31,642 nt of DNA from the NCBI GenBank assembly GCA_030527765.1, contig JAUNAE010000006.1, positions 1 through 31,642 on the forward strand. The letters are read 5' to 3'. The translations under genes and the position numbers were made by a program. This document shows positions 7,162 to 16,505 of the stretch, piece by piece. Position 1 is the first letter of the stretch, and each line of letters begins with the position of its first letter. The notes under the pieces are model-generated. The model did not search any database and had not been told where the DNA came from. It worked only from the letters and a program-made list of their open reading frames with translations. The stretch comes from Eubacteriales bacterium. GTDB lineage: Bacteria; Bacillota_A; Clostridia; Lachnospirales; Lachnospiraceae.

Positions 7162-10100
7162 AACCACTGTATTTGATCATGAGTGCCTTTGGTCCCTATG
7201 CAGGAAGAACAGAAGTGGACTTTCGTAAGTTTCCGGACGGTATTTTTCTGATCACGGGAGATACCGGAGCGGGAAAGACGACCATTTTTGATGCCATTAC
7301 CTTTGCCCTGTACAATCGGACGAGCGGAACAGAAAGGGAAGTGCAGGGACTGCGGAGCGATTTTGCAGAAGACGGAACGGACACCTTCGTGGAATTTCTC
7401 TTTTCTCATCAGGGGCGGGAGTATCGGATTGTCCGTTCACCACAGTATGAGCAGCGAAAGAAACGAGGACAGGGAATGACGACCCGCCCGGCAAAAGCAG
7501 TGCTCTATCGGGATCCGGAACCGCCCATTAACAATACAAAAGAAGTAAATTTGGCAGTGGAAGAGCTGCTGCACATCAGCTATGACCAGTTTAAGCAGAT
7601 TTCCATGATTGCCCAGGGAGAATTCCGGGAAGTTCTGAATGCGGACTCCAGGAAACGAAGCGAGATTCTGCAGAAAGTGTTTCTCACAGAAGGCTACCGC
7701 AGGATGGGAACGCTCATGGAGGAGAGACGGCAGAAGGAAGCCAACAAGCTGACAGAAACCCTTCAGAGCATTCAGCATCATTTTCGAACAATTCAGTATC
7801 AGACGGAGAGCAGCCAGTCTGAGGCGATTCAGGAGATTCTGGAACGGGGAAAGGATTTCAGACCAGATTACCGGGTGGAGGAGAAGCTTACAGTGATTTC
7901 TGCCCTTATACAGGAACAGGAAGTCCGGAATCAAGAACTGGAAGAGCGAATTTCTCTTCAGAAAAAAAGTGCGGAGAAAGCGACGGCGGAGTATGTGCTG
8001 GCTCAAAGCACGAATCAGCTGTTCCGAAGCCTGGAAGAGACGCAGGAAGCTTTTCTGAGGATGGAAGAGCAGAGAGAAGAAATGAACGCCCTGGATTGGA
8101 GGCTTGCGAGAGCAAAGAAAGCTGCATACGAAGTAGAGCCTTTTTATCAGGCATGGAAGACCGGCATTCGGAAGGAGAAAGAAGCGTCTGATTTGCTGGA
8201 TGAGATGAAGTCTTCCTGTGTCAGAGCCATGGAGGATCAGAAGAAGGCAGAGGAACTTTTTGAAAAAGCTATGCTCCGGGAGAAAACGGGGGAAGAAATG
8301 CTTCTTCAGGCAGAGCAGCTTTGCAAGGAAGAAGAAACTTATGAGAAGAGAGATCTGCTTCTGAGACAGCAGGAAGAGGCAAAAGCGAAATTAGAGAAGG
8401 ATCAGGCACTTTTTCTTCAGGGAGAGGAATCCAAAAAACGTGCCGAAGAGAAAATAGACCAGCTTACGGAATGGATCAGTGCTAACGAGAAACTTCCGGA
8501 AGAACGCCTCACAGTTCAGGCAGAACTGGAGAGACAGAATGTCCTCTCTGAGCAGCTGAATACCATACTGGTACGGCAGCTTCCGAATTATGCGAAGAAG
8601 GAACAGGATCTTCAAACTGCGCAGATGGAGATGGAGGCTGCCTGGAGGACCTATGACGAGGCTCTTCAGAAATATGAGCAGACCGAGCGGCTGTGGGAGG
8701 CTTCTCAGGCAGGAATGCTGGCATCTCTTCTGGAGGAGGGAAGTCCCTGTCCTGTATGTGGCTCGGTACATCATCCGAGTCCGGCAGCACTGATGGAGAA
8801 TGGTGTGACGGAAGAGGAGCGAAAGAAGTTCCGAAACCAGAGAGACACAGCAGAAAAGGAAAAGGGAGATAAGACTTCAAAAGCAGCGGCGGCAAAGGCG
8901 GCGGAAACGGCTCTCAGAGAGCAGATTCTGGAACAGGCAGGTCAGCTGCTGCATAGAGAACTCGAAGATATTTCCGAGGTGCGAGATCTTCTCACCAACC
9001 AAATGGCTGAGACGAGAGAGTGTATCGGCAGACTTACAAAGAAGGAGCAGGAACTTTCCGAAAAGATCGTCATTCTTGAAAAGTGCAGGGCCTCTTTAAA
9101 GAAACTCCAGGAGTGGAAGAAACCGCATGAAGTCCGATTAGAAGAACTTCGGGAAACCCTTCAGAAGGAGCAGCAGAATCTCGCCGGTCTTACAGGAATG
9201 CTGTCCTCCATGGTGCATCTTCCATATGCTTCTCTGAAACAGGTGCAGGAGAAAGAAAAAGAACTGCGAACCCGGGGAGAAGAAATTCGGCAGCAGATTC
9301 AGGCAGCAAGAGAAGCTCTGGAACTTAGAAAGAGGGAACGGGCAGGAAAAGAAGGAGAAAAGACTTCTGCGGAAGAAGCTTTGAAGAAACGCCTCGAGGA
9401 GACAAAAGAAGAAAAACGAATCTATAAGGAGAAACTTGAGAGTGCAGGTTTTTTGGCAGAAGAAGAGTATCTTAAGAGTTGTCTGCCGAGTGAGAAACGA
9501 ACAGAATTTGAACAGATTCTTCAGAAATTCCGGGAAGAAGAACTGAAGATCCGCACGGAACTGGAATCTCTGAAGAAGCAGACGGAAGGAAAAGAGCGGC
9601 AGGAGGAAGAGACACTCCGACAGAAATCACTGGAAGAGAAGGCCTGCTACGAAGGGCTTCTGAAGGAGAAAACAGATCTTGCCATGATGAAAACACACAA
9701 TCAGAAGGTGTGTCAGGAGATTCAGAAGGAGCAGAAGAGTATGGAGAAGAAACTCGGGGAAGTGAATCGGCTGACAGAACTTTCCGATCTTCTCACAGGA
9801 AAGTATAAAGGAAGAAATAAGACGTCCTTTGAAACATACGTACAGATGTCGGGCTTCGACGGAATTATCGCTGCGGCAAACCAGAGACTTCTGCCCATGA
9901 GCGGCGGTCAGTATCTTCTGTTCCGCCACGAGGATGCAGAGGCCAAAGGAAACATTGCACTGAAACTGGATATTCTGGACAATTACACGGGTAAGAAACG
10001 TCCGGTCAGCACCCTGTCCGGAGGAGAGAGCTTCATGGCATCCTTGAGTCTTGCTCTGGGGCTTTCGGACCGGATCACAGCCAATGCCGGCGGGGTTCAG

Positions 10101-10316
10101 GCAGAAACACTGTTCATCGACGAGGGCTTCGGCACCCTGGATGAAAAAACTCTTGGGGATGCCATGGGGATGCTGACACAGCTTTCTGCCGGAAATAAGC
10201 TCATAGGAATTATCAGCCACAGGGAAGAACTGAAGGAAGTCATTCCGAACAAAATTCTCATCCGAAAATCCGGAAGCAGGGGAAGCTCTGTGGCTATTGA
10301 GCAGGGGGATTCATAA
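7158..10316 (+). CDS. sbcC: Exonuclease subunit SbcC (Rad50-like SMC ATPase)
   Basis: ATPase partner of SbcD, 1052 residues, typical for the family. Walker A is GDTGAGKT at residues 34-41, with the Q-loop region around YDQFKQISMIAQGEF. Two long charged coiled-coil stretches (about 170-510 and 560-860) flank a zinc hook CPVC (Cys531, Cys534), which dimerises through Zn2+. The C-terminal lobe has the ABC signature LSGGESF (about 953-959) and Walker B LFIDEGFG with Asp988 and Glu989. This is a complete SMC-like architecture with no sign of decay. The coding sequence is rich in GAA/GAG/AAG/CAG, as expected for coiled coils, and there is no internal terminator from sbcD onwards. Confidence 0.96.
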   Translation: MKPLYLIMSAFGPYAGRTEVDFRKFPDGIFLITGDTGAGKTTIFDAITFALYNRTSGTEREVQGLRSDFAEDGTDTFVEFLFSHQGREYRIVRSPQYEQRKKRGQGMTTRPAKAVLYRDPEPPINNTKEVNLAVEELLHISYDQFKQISMIAQGEFREVLNADSRKRSEILQKVFLTEGYRRMGTLMEERRQKEANKLTETLQSIQHHFRTIQYQTESSQSEAIQEILERGKDFRPDYRVEEKLTVISALIQEQEVRNQELEERISLQKKSAEKATAEYVLAQSTNQLFRSLEETQEAFLRMEEQREEMNALDWRLARAKKAAYEVEPFYQAWKTGIRKEKEASDLLDEMKSSCVRAMEDQKKAEELFEKAMLREKTGEEMLLQAEQLCKEEETYEKRDLLLRQQEEAKAKLEKDQALFLQGEESKKRAEEKIDQLTEWISANEKLPEERLTVQAELERQNVLSEQLNTILVRQLPNYAKKEQDLQTAQMEMEAAWRTYDEALQKYEQTERLWEASQAGMLASLLEEGSPCPVCGSVHHPSPAALMENGVTEEERKKFRNQRDTAEKEKGDKTSKAAAAKAAETALREQILEQAGQLLHRELEDISEVRDLLTNQMAETRECIGRLTKKEQELSEKIVILEKCRASLKKLQEWKKPHEVRLEELRETLQKEQQNLAGLTGMLSSMVHLPYASLKQVQEKEKELRTRGEEIRQQIQAAREALELRKRERAGKEGEKTSAEEALKKRLEETKEEKRIYKEKLESAGFLAEEEYLKSCLPSEKRTEFEQILQKFREEELKIRTELESLKKQTEGKERQEEETLRQKSLEEKACYEGLLKEKTDLAMMKTHNQKVCQEIQKEQKSMEKKLGEVNRLTELSDLLTGKYKGRNKTSFETYVQMSGFDGIIAAANQRLLPMSGGQYLLFRHEDAEAKGNIALKLDILDNYTGKKRPVSTLSGGESFMASLSLALGLSDRITANAGGVQAETLFIDEGFGTLDEKTLGDAMGMLTQLSAGNKLIGIISHREELKEVIPNKILIRKSGSRGSSVAIEQGDS

Positions 10317-10324
10317 TAACAAGA

Positions 10325-10353
10325 TTGCATTTCCGATGGGTTTTCGATATACT
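10325..10353 (+). promoter_or_regulatory. Promoter of the DUF1292 gene
   Basis: TTGCAT (10325-10330) and TATACT (10348-10353) with exactly 17 bases between. It begins nine bases after the sbcC stop, so the DUF1292 gene has its own start of transcription. Confidence 0.65.
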
Positions 10354-10399
10354 CTAGAAAAAGAATCAAGGCGGTGGATACACCGGGAAAGGTGGTTAT

Positions 10400-10687
10400 A
10401 TGGCATACGAAAACAGAGCTGGAGCAGAGATTCAGATTGAACTGGACGAGGGAGGCCTTCTGGAGTGCGTTGTACTTCTCGTTTATGAGGTAAACGGCAA
10501 GAATTATATTGCAATTCAGCCGGTGGAAGGACAGGATGATCCGGAGAGCGATATCTACTTCTATGGATATGAAGAAGATGAAGAGGGCAACCCGCTGCTT
10601 TCCAATATTGAAGATGACGATGAATTCGATGCAGTAGTGGATCGTTTCGACGAGTATCTGGATGAACTGGAGTTTCAGGCAGACTGA
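10400..10687 (+). CDS. DUF1292 family small acidic protein
   Basis: 95-residue, very acidic cytoplasmic protein. LLECVVLLVYEVNGKNYIAI followed by EEGNPLLSNIEDDDEFDAV is the DUF1292 pattern (a small beta fold with acidic tail) common in Firmicutes, often encoded near yrrK/yrrL and mltG. The molecular function is unknown. AAAGGTGG with about 6 bases spacing precedes the ATG, and a good promoter lies at 10325-10353. The neighbourhood (between sbcC and pckA) differs from the usual one and gives no functional hint. Confidence 0.85.
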   Translation: MAYENRAGAEIQIELDEGGLLECVVLLVYEVNGKNYIAIQPVEGQDDPESDIYFYGYEEDEEGNPLLSNIEDDDEFDAVVDRFDEYLDELEFQAD

Positions 10688-10743
10688 GTGATAAAAAAAG
10701 TATAAAAATTACAAGTTTGTGATGACTTTATCAAAATTTTATG

Positions 10744-10806
10744 TATAATAAGATAAGGTAATAATATTTTTTATTATTTCTTAATTCTTCCTTAAAGGGA
10801 AGAATT
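10744..10806 (+). promoter_or_regulatory. pckA promoter and leader hairpin
   Basis: A perfect -10 TATAAT lies at 10744-10749, with a weak -35 (GATGAC at 10721-10726, spacer 17). Downstream are the small palindrome ATAATA-TTTTT-TATTAT and a perfect 9-bp hairpin, AATTCTTCC (10783-10791) / GGAAGAATT (10798-10806), about 50 bases before the ATG. The hairpin lacks a T run, so it is more likely an mRNA-stabilising 5' hairpin or an operator than a terminator. Confidence 0.5.
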
Positions 10807-10856
10807 TATAACAAAAAGCAACTATTATGAATTGCTGGAAGAGAGGTCAAATTATT

Positions 10857-12470
10857 ATGGCAAATATCGACTTAACCAAGTATGGTATTACTGGAACAAC
10901 TGAGATCGTACACAATCCTTCCTTTGAGGATCTGTACAAAGAAGAAACAAACCCGGCTCTGGAAGGCTATGAGAAAGGTCAGGAGAGTGAACTGGGCGCA
11001 GTTAACGTTATGACTGGTATCTACACCGGACGTTCTCCTAAAGATAAATATATCGTTATGGATGAGAATTCCAAAGACACTGTATGGTGGACTTCTGATG
11101 AGTACAAGAACGACAACCATCCGGTATCCGAGGAGACATGGGAAGTACTGAAAGACATCGCTAAGAAAGAGCTTTCTAACAAGAAACTGTTCGTAGTAGA
11201 TGCATTCTGCGGTGCAAACGAGGATACTCGTATGGCAGTTCGTTTCATCGTTGAGGTTGCTTGGCAGGCTCACTTTGTAAAGAACATGTTCATCGTTCCT
11301 ACAGAAGAAGAACTTGAGAAATTCGAGCCGGACTTCGTTGTTTACAACGCATCCAAGGCTAAAGTTGAGAACTTCGCTGAGCTTGGTCTGAACTCTGAGA
11401 CAGCAGTAGCATTCAACATCACAAGCCGCGAGCAGGTTATCATTAACACATGGTACGGTGGAGAGATGAAGAAAGGTATGTTCTCCATGATGAACTACTA
11501 TCTGCCGCTGAAGGGCATCGCTTCCATGCACTGCTCTGCAAACACAGATATGGAAGGAAAGAACACCGCAATCTTCTTCGGTCTGTCCGGAACAGGTAAG
11601 ACCACACTTTCCACAGACCCGAAACGTCTCCTGATTGGTGATGACGAGCACGGCTGGGATGACAACGGTGTATTCAACTTCGAGGGTGGATGCTACGCAA
11701 AAGTTATCAACCTTGACAAAGAGTCTGAGCCGGACATCTACGGCGCAATCAAGAGAGACGCTCTTCTTGAGAACGTAACTCTGAGCGAGGCAGGTGTTCC
11801 TGATTTCGCAGACAAGAGTGTTACTGAGAATACTCGTGTATCTTACCCGATCGATCACATTGAGAAGATCGTTAAAACTGTTAACGGCAAATCTTCCGGT
11901 CCTGCAGCTGAGAACGTAATCTTCCTTTCTGCAGATGCATTCGGAGTACTTCCTCCAGTATCTATCCTGACACCGGAGCAGACAAAATACTACTTCCTGT
12001 CCGGATTCACTGCAAAACTTGCAGGAACCGAGCGTGGAATTACTGAGCCGACTCCTACCTTCTCTGCATGCTTCGGACAGGCATTCCTTGAGCTGCATCC
12101 GACAAAATACGCAGAAGAGCTCGTTAAGAGAATGGAGAAGAGCGGAGCAAAAGCTTATCTTGTAAACACAGGATGGAACGGAACCGGCAAACGTATCTCC
12201 ATCAAAGATACCCGTGGTATCATCACAGCAATCCAGAACGGTGATGTTGCTAAGGCTCCTACCAAGAAGATTCCATTCTTCGATTTCGAGGTTCCGACAG
12301 AGCTTCCGGGCGTAGATCCTGCAATCCTGGATCCAAGAGATACTTATGCAGCCGCTGAAGAGTGGGAAGTAAAAGCAAAAGATCTTGCTGACAGATTCCA
12401 GAAGAACTTTGTAAAATACACAGGAAATGAAGCTGGTAAAGCACTTGTTGCAGCTGGTCCTCAGTTATAA
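10857..12470 (+). CDS. pckA: Phosphoenolpyruvate carboxykinase (ATP)
   Basis: Interconverts oxaloacetate + ATP and phosphoenolpyruvate + CO2 + ADP. In anaerobic gut Clostridia it often runs towards oxaloacetate. 537 residues, normal for the ATP-type family. The nucleotide loop GLSGTGKTT is at residues 242-250; metal-binding GDDEHGWDD follows near 262; RSPKDKYIV near the N-terminus binds substrate. The frame also opens at ATG 10827, but ATG 10857 ([10 protein letters not shown]) matches the family start and follows AGAGG by 10 bases. Codons are strongly biased to CGT, AAC, GTT and GCT, unlike sbcC, suggesting high expression. It is closed by a strong terminator. Confidence 0.96.
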   Translation: MANIDLTKYGITGTTEIVHNPSFEDLYKEETNPALEGYEKGQESELGAVNVMTGIYTGRSPKDKYIVMDENSKDTVWWTSDEYKNDNHPVSEETWEVLKDIAKKELSNKKLFVVDAFCGANEDTRMAVRFIVEVAWQAHFVKNMFIVPTEEELEKFEPDFVVYNASKAKVENFAELGLNSETAVAFNITSREQVIINTWYGGEMKKGMFSMMNYYLPLKGIASMHCSANTDMEGKNTAIFFGLSGTGKTTLSTDPKRLLIGDDEHGWDDNGVFNFEGGCYAKVINLDKESEPDIYGAIKRDALLENVTLSEAGVPDFADKSVTENTRVSYPIDHIEKIVKTVNGKSSGPAAENVIFLSADAFGVLPPVSILTPEQTKYYFLSGFTAKLAGTERGITEPTPTFSACFGQAFLELHPTKYAEELVKRMEKSGAKAYLVNTGWNGTGKRISIKDTRGIITAIQNGDVAKAPTKKIPFFDFEVPTELPGVDPAILDPRDTYAAAEEWEVKAKDLADRFQKNFVKYTGNEAGKALVAAGPQL

Positions 12471-12490
12471 TTTAGCCGAATAAGCTACGG

Positions 12491-12521
12491 AAGAGCGTGA
12501 GTTTACTCACGCTCTTTTTTT
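12491..12521 (+). terminator. pckA terminator
   Basis: GAGCGTGAGT (12493-12502) and ACTCACGCTC (12505-12514) form a perfect 10-bp stem with a TT centre, followed by seven T. It starts about 20 bases after the pckA stop. Confidence 0.93.
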
Positions 12522-12706
12522 GAGTAAAAAAAGCACAAAAAGGATGCGTTATTTGACTATGGAAAAGAAAATCTCAAACTGATACCATGACAGTGGATAG
12601 GTATGAGTGGGGCAATGACAGGGTTCCTTGTATGAGACAAAGAAAAATGCGAGAATCCAATGGCCTGTCCGTTTATCAAAGATGATGAATTGGGAAGGTG
12701 GCAGAA

Positions 12707-15112
12707 ATGGAAAAAAAGACACAAATTCGAATTGCCGCAAAGAATGGTTTTTTGACACTGATCGGTATTTCCGACCGGATCGTTCGATGCGTTTTTTCAA
12801 AAAAAGAGAGTTTGCATCCGGAATCTCCTTTGGATCTTTTTCGAGAGGAAAAGCCGGTTCTGGAGCAGCTAGGAGATAGAAGAATTCAGACAGAGCATCT
12901 GCTCATCGAAGTTTCCGAGGATGGAGAACGTATTTGCTGGAAAAAGAGAAAAACCGGAGAGGTACTTCTCACAGAAGGGAATAAGGAACTCTCTGAGATT
13001 CCGGTGATGGTGTATTCTACCGGCCAGGAAGAGCCGAAGATTCGACGGGTCAAAACCGTGGATGGTGACAGAAATTTTGTGGAGAATCTGAGACCTGAGG
13101 AAGTTGGCAGAGCTTACCGGGCAAAGATGTTCTTCCGGTGGAAGCCGGAGGAGCAGATTCACGGACTTGGTCAGGGGGAGGAAGGAATTTACAATTATCG
13201 GGGACATGTGCAGTATCTTTACCAGCACAATATGCGCATTCCCTGTCCATGGATTCTTTCGGACCGGGGTTATGGAATTCTCTACGACTGCGGAAGTCTC
13301 ATGACCTTCAATGATGATGAGCGAGGCTCCTATCTGTTCCTGGATACAGTGGAACAGCTGGACTATTATTTCATCGCAGGGGATTCTGTAGATGAAATCA
13401 TCCGGGGATTCCGTCATCTCACAGGAAAAGCAGTCATGCTTCCGAAGTGGGCTTTCGGGTATGTACAGTCCAAAGAACGCTATGTGGATCAGAAAGAACT
13501 GGTTTCCGTTGCAAGAAAATACCGGGAGCTCGGTGTGGGACTGGATTGTGTTGTGCAGGACTGGAAAACATGGAAAGATGATGACTGGGGCTATAAATGT
13601 GTGGATAAGGAGCGCTTCCCGAATCTGGCGGAAATGTCCGAAGAGCTTCATAACATGCACGTGCATTCCATGGTATCTGTGTGGCCGAATATGAATTTTG
13701 ATACCGGGGATTGCCAGGAAATGATTCAGCACGGATTTTTGCTTCATGACCTGGCGACTTACGATGCCTTTGTTCCTGAGGCGAGAGCACTTTACTGGAA
13801 ACAGGCGGACAGAGAACTTTTTTCCGGTGGATTTGATTCCTGGTGGTGTGATTCTACGGAACCCTTCTCCGGTCCGGACTGGGGCGGAGAGTATAAGAGA
13901 GAACCATGGGAGCGTTTCAGACTGGTTGGAGAAGAGCACAAGAAATTCCTCGGGGCAAAGCGGGCCAATCTGTATGCAGTTGCACATGCAAAAGGCATGT
14001 ATGAAAATCAGCGAAAGACAACGGAGGAGAAACGAGTTCTGAATCTGACCCGTTCCGGCTATCCGGGGATTCAGCGTTATGGAACAATGCTCTGGTCCGG
14101 GGATACGGCCGCAACCTGGAAAAATCTCAGAATTCAGCTGACGGAAGGTTTGAATATGTCTCTGTCCGGCATGCCTTACTGGACACTGGATATTGGAGGA
14201 TTTTTTACCCTTCACGAAAACTGGCAGAAACGGGGATGCGGCTGTCATACGGACCCGACGCCTAAGTGGTTCTGGATCGGAGATTTCGAGGACGGTGCTG
14301 CGGATCCGGGATACCGGGAACTCTATGTGAGATGGCTGCAGATGGGCATGTTCCTTCCGATGTTCCGATCCCATGGAACGGACACGCCGAGAGAAATCTG
14401 GAATTTCGGCAATCCGGGAGAACGGTTCTATGAGGCGATTAAGGAGACCATTGCACTTCGATATCGGCTGATGCCATATATTTATTCTCTGGCAGGACAG
14501 GTATGGCTTCATGACGGCACGATGCAGAGAAGTCTTCTCTTTGACTTTCCGGAGGATGAGAATGCGGCGGGAAGCGATGAAGCCTTCCTTCTGGGAAAAG
14601 CATTTCTCGTATATCCGGTGACGGAGCCGATGCTTTATGGACCGAAGGGAGAAAAACTTCAAAAAGAAAATGTATGGAAATGCTATCTTCCGAAAGGAAC
14701 AGACTGGTACGATTTCTTTACGGGACAGAAGTATGCAGGAGGACAGACTGTGCTGGTGGATGTTTCGAATCTTAAGATGCCGGTGTTTGTCCGAAGCGGC
14801 TCTGTCGTTCCTATGGAACAGGGGCTTACATATGCAGATGAGAAAGTGACCACTCCGATGGAATTCCATATTTATCCGGGAGAAGACGGGGAATTCCTGT
14901 ATTACGAGGATGATGGGGACGGCTATGCATATGAGCAGGGCAAATACCATGAGATTCCTCTCACATGGAATGAGAAAGAACAGACACTGACCATCGGAGG
15001 AGTGTCTGAAAAGATCGCCTCCGGACTGATCGGGCGGCATTGTGCGGCGGTTCTGGGAGAACAAAAAATAGAATTCATCTATCAGGGTTCGGACACTGTG
15101 ATCCGTTTCTGA
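12707..15112 (+). CDS. Glycoside hydrolase family 31 (alpha-glucosidase/alpha-xylosidase type)
   Basis: 801 residues without a signal peptide, so probably cytoplasmic and acting on imported oligosaccharides. An N-terminal beta-sandwich (about 1-230) precedes the TIM barrel. SWWCDSTEP holds the expected nucleophile Asp382; FRSHGTDTPREIW holds the acid/base Asp559; LTRSGYPGIQRYGTMLWSGD and MPYWTLDIGGF are classic GH31 segments. The C-terminal EDGEFLYYEDDGDGYAYEQG resembles the DUF5110 beta domain. Bond type (alpha-glucosidic or alpha-xylosidic) cannot be settled by reading. ATG 12707 follows GGAAGGTGG; the GTG at 12698 overlaps that site. The 236 bases between pckA and this gene hold only the pckA terminator and no clear promoter. 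Confidence 0.93.
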   Translation: MEKKTQIRIAAKNGFLTLIGISDRIVRCVFSKKESLHPESPLDLFREEKPVLEQLGDRRIQTEHLLIEVSEDGERICWKKRKTGEVLLTEGNKELSEIPVMVYSTGQEEPKIRRVKTVDGDRNFVENLRPEEVGRAYRAKMFFRWKPEEQIHGLGQGEEGIYNYRGHVQYLYQHNMRIPCPWILSDRGYGILYDCGSLMTFNDDERGSYLFLDTVEQLDYYFIAGDSVDEIIRGFRHLTGKAVMLPKWAFGYVQSKERYVDQKELVSVARKYRELGVGLDCVVQDWKTWKDDDWGYKCVDKERFPNLAEMSEELHNMHVHSMVSVWPNMNFDTGDCQEMIQHGFLLHDLATYDAFVPEARALYWKQADRELFSGGFDSWWCDSTEPFSGPDWGGEYKREPWERFRLVGEEHKKFLGAKRANLYAVAHAKGMYENQRKTTEEKRVLNLTRSGYPGIQRYGTMLWSGDTAATWKNLRIQLTEGLNMSLSGMPYWTLDIGGFFTLHENWQKRGCGCHTDPTPKWFWIGDFEDGAADPGYRELYVRWLQMGMFLPMFRSHGTDTPREIWNFGNPGERFYEAIKETIALRYRLMPYIYSLAGQVWLHDGTMQRSLLFDFPEDENAAGSDEAFLLGKAFLVYPVTEPMLYGPKGEKLQKENVWKCYLPKGTDWYDFFTGQKYAGGQTVLVDVSNLKMPVFVRSGSVVPMEQGLTYADEKVTTPMEFHIYPGEDGEFLYYEDDGDGYAYEQGKYHEIPLTWNEKEQTLTIGGVSEKIASGLIGRHCAAVLGEQKIEFIYQGSDTVIRF

Positions 15113-15201
15113 TAAGGTTTTTCTTTTTTTGGAGAGGAAATGTGGACTCGTGAAGGAAGCTGCGTAATAGAGTTTCATCTAAAATTAATCAGATTTTTGA
15201 G

Positions 15202-15233
15202 AGGCGGCAGGAAAGAATTTTCTGCCGCTTTTC
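15202..15233 (+). terminator. Terminator downstream of the GH31 gene
   Basis: GCGGCAG (15204-15210) and CTGCCGC (15222-15228), extended by a G-T and A-T pairs, are followed by a T run. It lies about 90 bases after the GH31 stop. A further T-rich tract at 15240-15250 precedes a TATACT (15265-15270) that may be the -10 of the next gene. Confidence 0.85.
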
Positions 15234-15300
15234 AATTGTTATTTTTTTTTTGCCTTATTTGGATTATACTGGAGAAAACGTGAGAATTGAGGAAAAGGAT

Positions 15301-15864
15301 ATGAAGATACGTACAGCAGTTCCGGAGGATGCCGAGAGACTCGTCGAAATTTATGCACCATATGTGGAAAACACGGCCATTACCTTTGAGTATGAAGTTC
15401 CAACGGTGGAAAACTTCAGAAAGAGAATTACAGATACTCTGGAGCAATATCCATATCTTGTGGCAGAAGAGGATGGACACATTCTCGGGTATGCCTATGC
15501 GGGAACTTTTAAGGGACGTCCGGCCTATGACTGGTCTGTGGAACTGTCGATTTATGTGGAAATGGGACATCACAAATCCGGGGTGGGAAAAGCATTGTAT
15601 CTGGAATTGGAAAAAATTCTTCAAAGGATGCATGTGCGAAATCTTTATGCATGCATTGCAGATCCGGAGGTGGAAGATCCTCATTTGAACCGAAACAGCG
15701 AAGAGTTCCATGCGCACATGGGATACAAAAAGGTCGGAGAATTCCATCGCTGCGGTTACAAGTTTGAGACATGGTATCATATGATCTGGATGGAAAAAAT
15801 CCTCACAGAGACACCGGTGAAGCCGGAACCATTCCTGCCATTTTCAAAAGAAAGGAACATGTAA
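15301..15864 (+). CDS. GNAT N-acetyltransferase, phosphinothricin-acetyltransferase-like
   Basis: 187-residue cytoplasmic acetyl-CoA-dependent transferase. The N-terminus KIRTAVPEDAERLVEIYAPYVENTAITFE and the later RPAYDWSVELSIYVEMGHHKSGVGKALY with the acetyl-CoA pyrophosphate-binding segment are typical of the Pat/Bar/YncA group. Members acetylate amino groups of methionine-sulfone-like or phosphinothricin-like compounds; the natural substrate is often unknown, and resistance should not be assumed. The frame is open to TTG 15250, but ATG 15301 is preceded by GAGGA at a spacing of 7. It ends one base before the DUF4317 gene, so the two are co-translated. Confidence 0.88.
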   Translation: MKIRTAVPEDAERLVEIYAPYVENTAITFEYEVPTVENFRKRITDTLEQYPYLVAEEDGHILGYAYAGTFKGRPAYDWSVELSIYVEMGHHKSGVGKALYLELEKILQRMHVRNLYACIADPEVEDPHLNRNSEEFHAHMGYKKVGEFHRCGYKFETWYHMIWMEKILTETPVKPEPFLPFSKERNM

Positions 15865-15865
15865 A

Positions 15866-16492
15866 ATGCTTCAGAGAGAGGATATGATGGAGCTCACCCG
15901 GCGAATGAATCTTGCCAGAAATTGTTTTACAAGAATTGCCGGATGTTATATTGATGAAGAGGGAGAGATCGACGGAACCTTCAACACCAGTTTTCTGAAG
16001 CTGACGCCCTCGGATAAGGAAAAAAAGCTTCGGATTGCCAAGGCGATCCCTTTTTCCGAAACCAATGTCAATTTGAAAGAATATGAATTTCCCGGGGAGG
16101 CCCGGGAGTCCAGAAATATGTGGAAACTTCTGACCATGGTGAACAGCAGTGACCTGAAAAACGATGCACTTCTGGATCTTTTTTATGAGGCAGTGTCCGA
16201 TCATTATCAGCCGGGATATCCTTATGGGATTTACTTTTTCAGTGGGATTTACGACATTCCGGTGAAGGCTTCGGACCACACCCAGATCGGGGAATCGGAG
16301 GAAATATATGATTTTCTGATCGGTGCCATCTGCCCGATTACTGAGGAGTATGAGGCGGAAGAACCCCAGTGTGGATTCTTGTTTCCGTCCTTTTCAGACA
16401 GGAGCGCAGACATTTCTCACATCGCAATATTTGAGAGAAAGGTAAAGAGTGAAGAAGGGGATCTTCTTCGACGGATGTTTGGAACGAGATAA
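15866..16492 (+). CDS. DUF4317-like protein, short form
   Basis: 208 residues. MMELTRRMNLARNCFTRIAGCYIDEEGEI, then LKNDALLDLFYEAVSDHY, then YDIPVKASDHTQIGESEEIYDFLIGAICPI and GFLFPSFSDRSADISHIAIF follow the order of the N-terminal half of DUF4317 proteins of Clostridia. Those I know of are about twice as long, so this one lacks the C-terminal half. It is not an obvious frameshift, because the downstream acetyltransferase starts 14 bases later. AAAGGAAC precedes the ATG. The function is unknown; it sits between two GNAT genes in one transcription unit. Confidence 0.7.
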   Translation: MLQREDMMELTRRMNLARNCFTRIAGCYIDEEGEIDGTFNTSFLKLTPSDKEKKLRIAKAIPFSETNVNLKEYEFPGEARESRNMWKLLTMVNSSDLKNDALLDLFYEAVSDHYQPGYPYGIYFFSGIYDIPVKASDHTQIGESEEIYDFLIGAICPITEEYEAEEPQCGFLFPSFSDRSADISHIAIFERKVKSEEGDLLRRMFGTR

Positions 16493-16505
16493 AAGTGAGA
16501 TACAA

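Noticed and set aside
10783..10806. Terminator between the DUF1292 gene and pckA
   Set aside because: The stem is perfect but lies downstream of the pckA -10 and has no T run after it, so it is more likely a leader hairpin or operator.
12869..15178. 769-codon open frame antisense to the GH31 gene
   Set aside because: The sense frame has full GH31 motifs. The antisense product has no recognisable domain and is a by-product of codon bias. The same holds for long antisense frames opposite galT, argC, the antiporter, pckA, GH78, thrS and rsmH.
15301..15864. Herbicide or antibiotic resistance gene
   Set aside because: Pat-like GNAT proteins are widespread housekeeping enzymes; the sequence gives no evidence for a resistance substrate.
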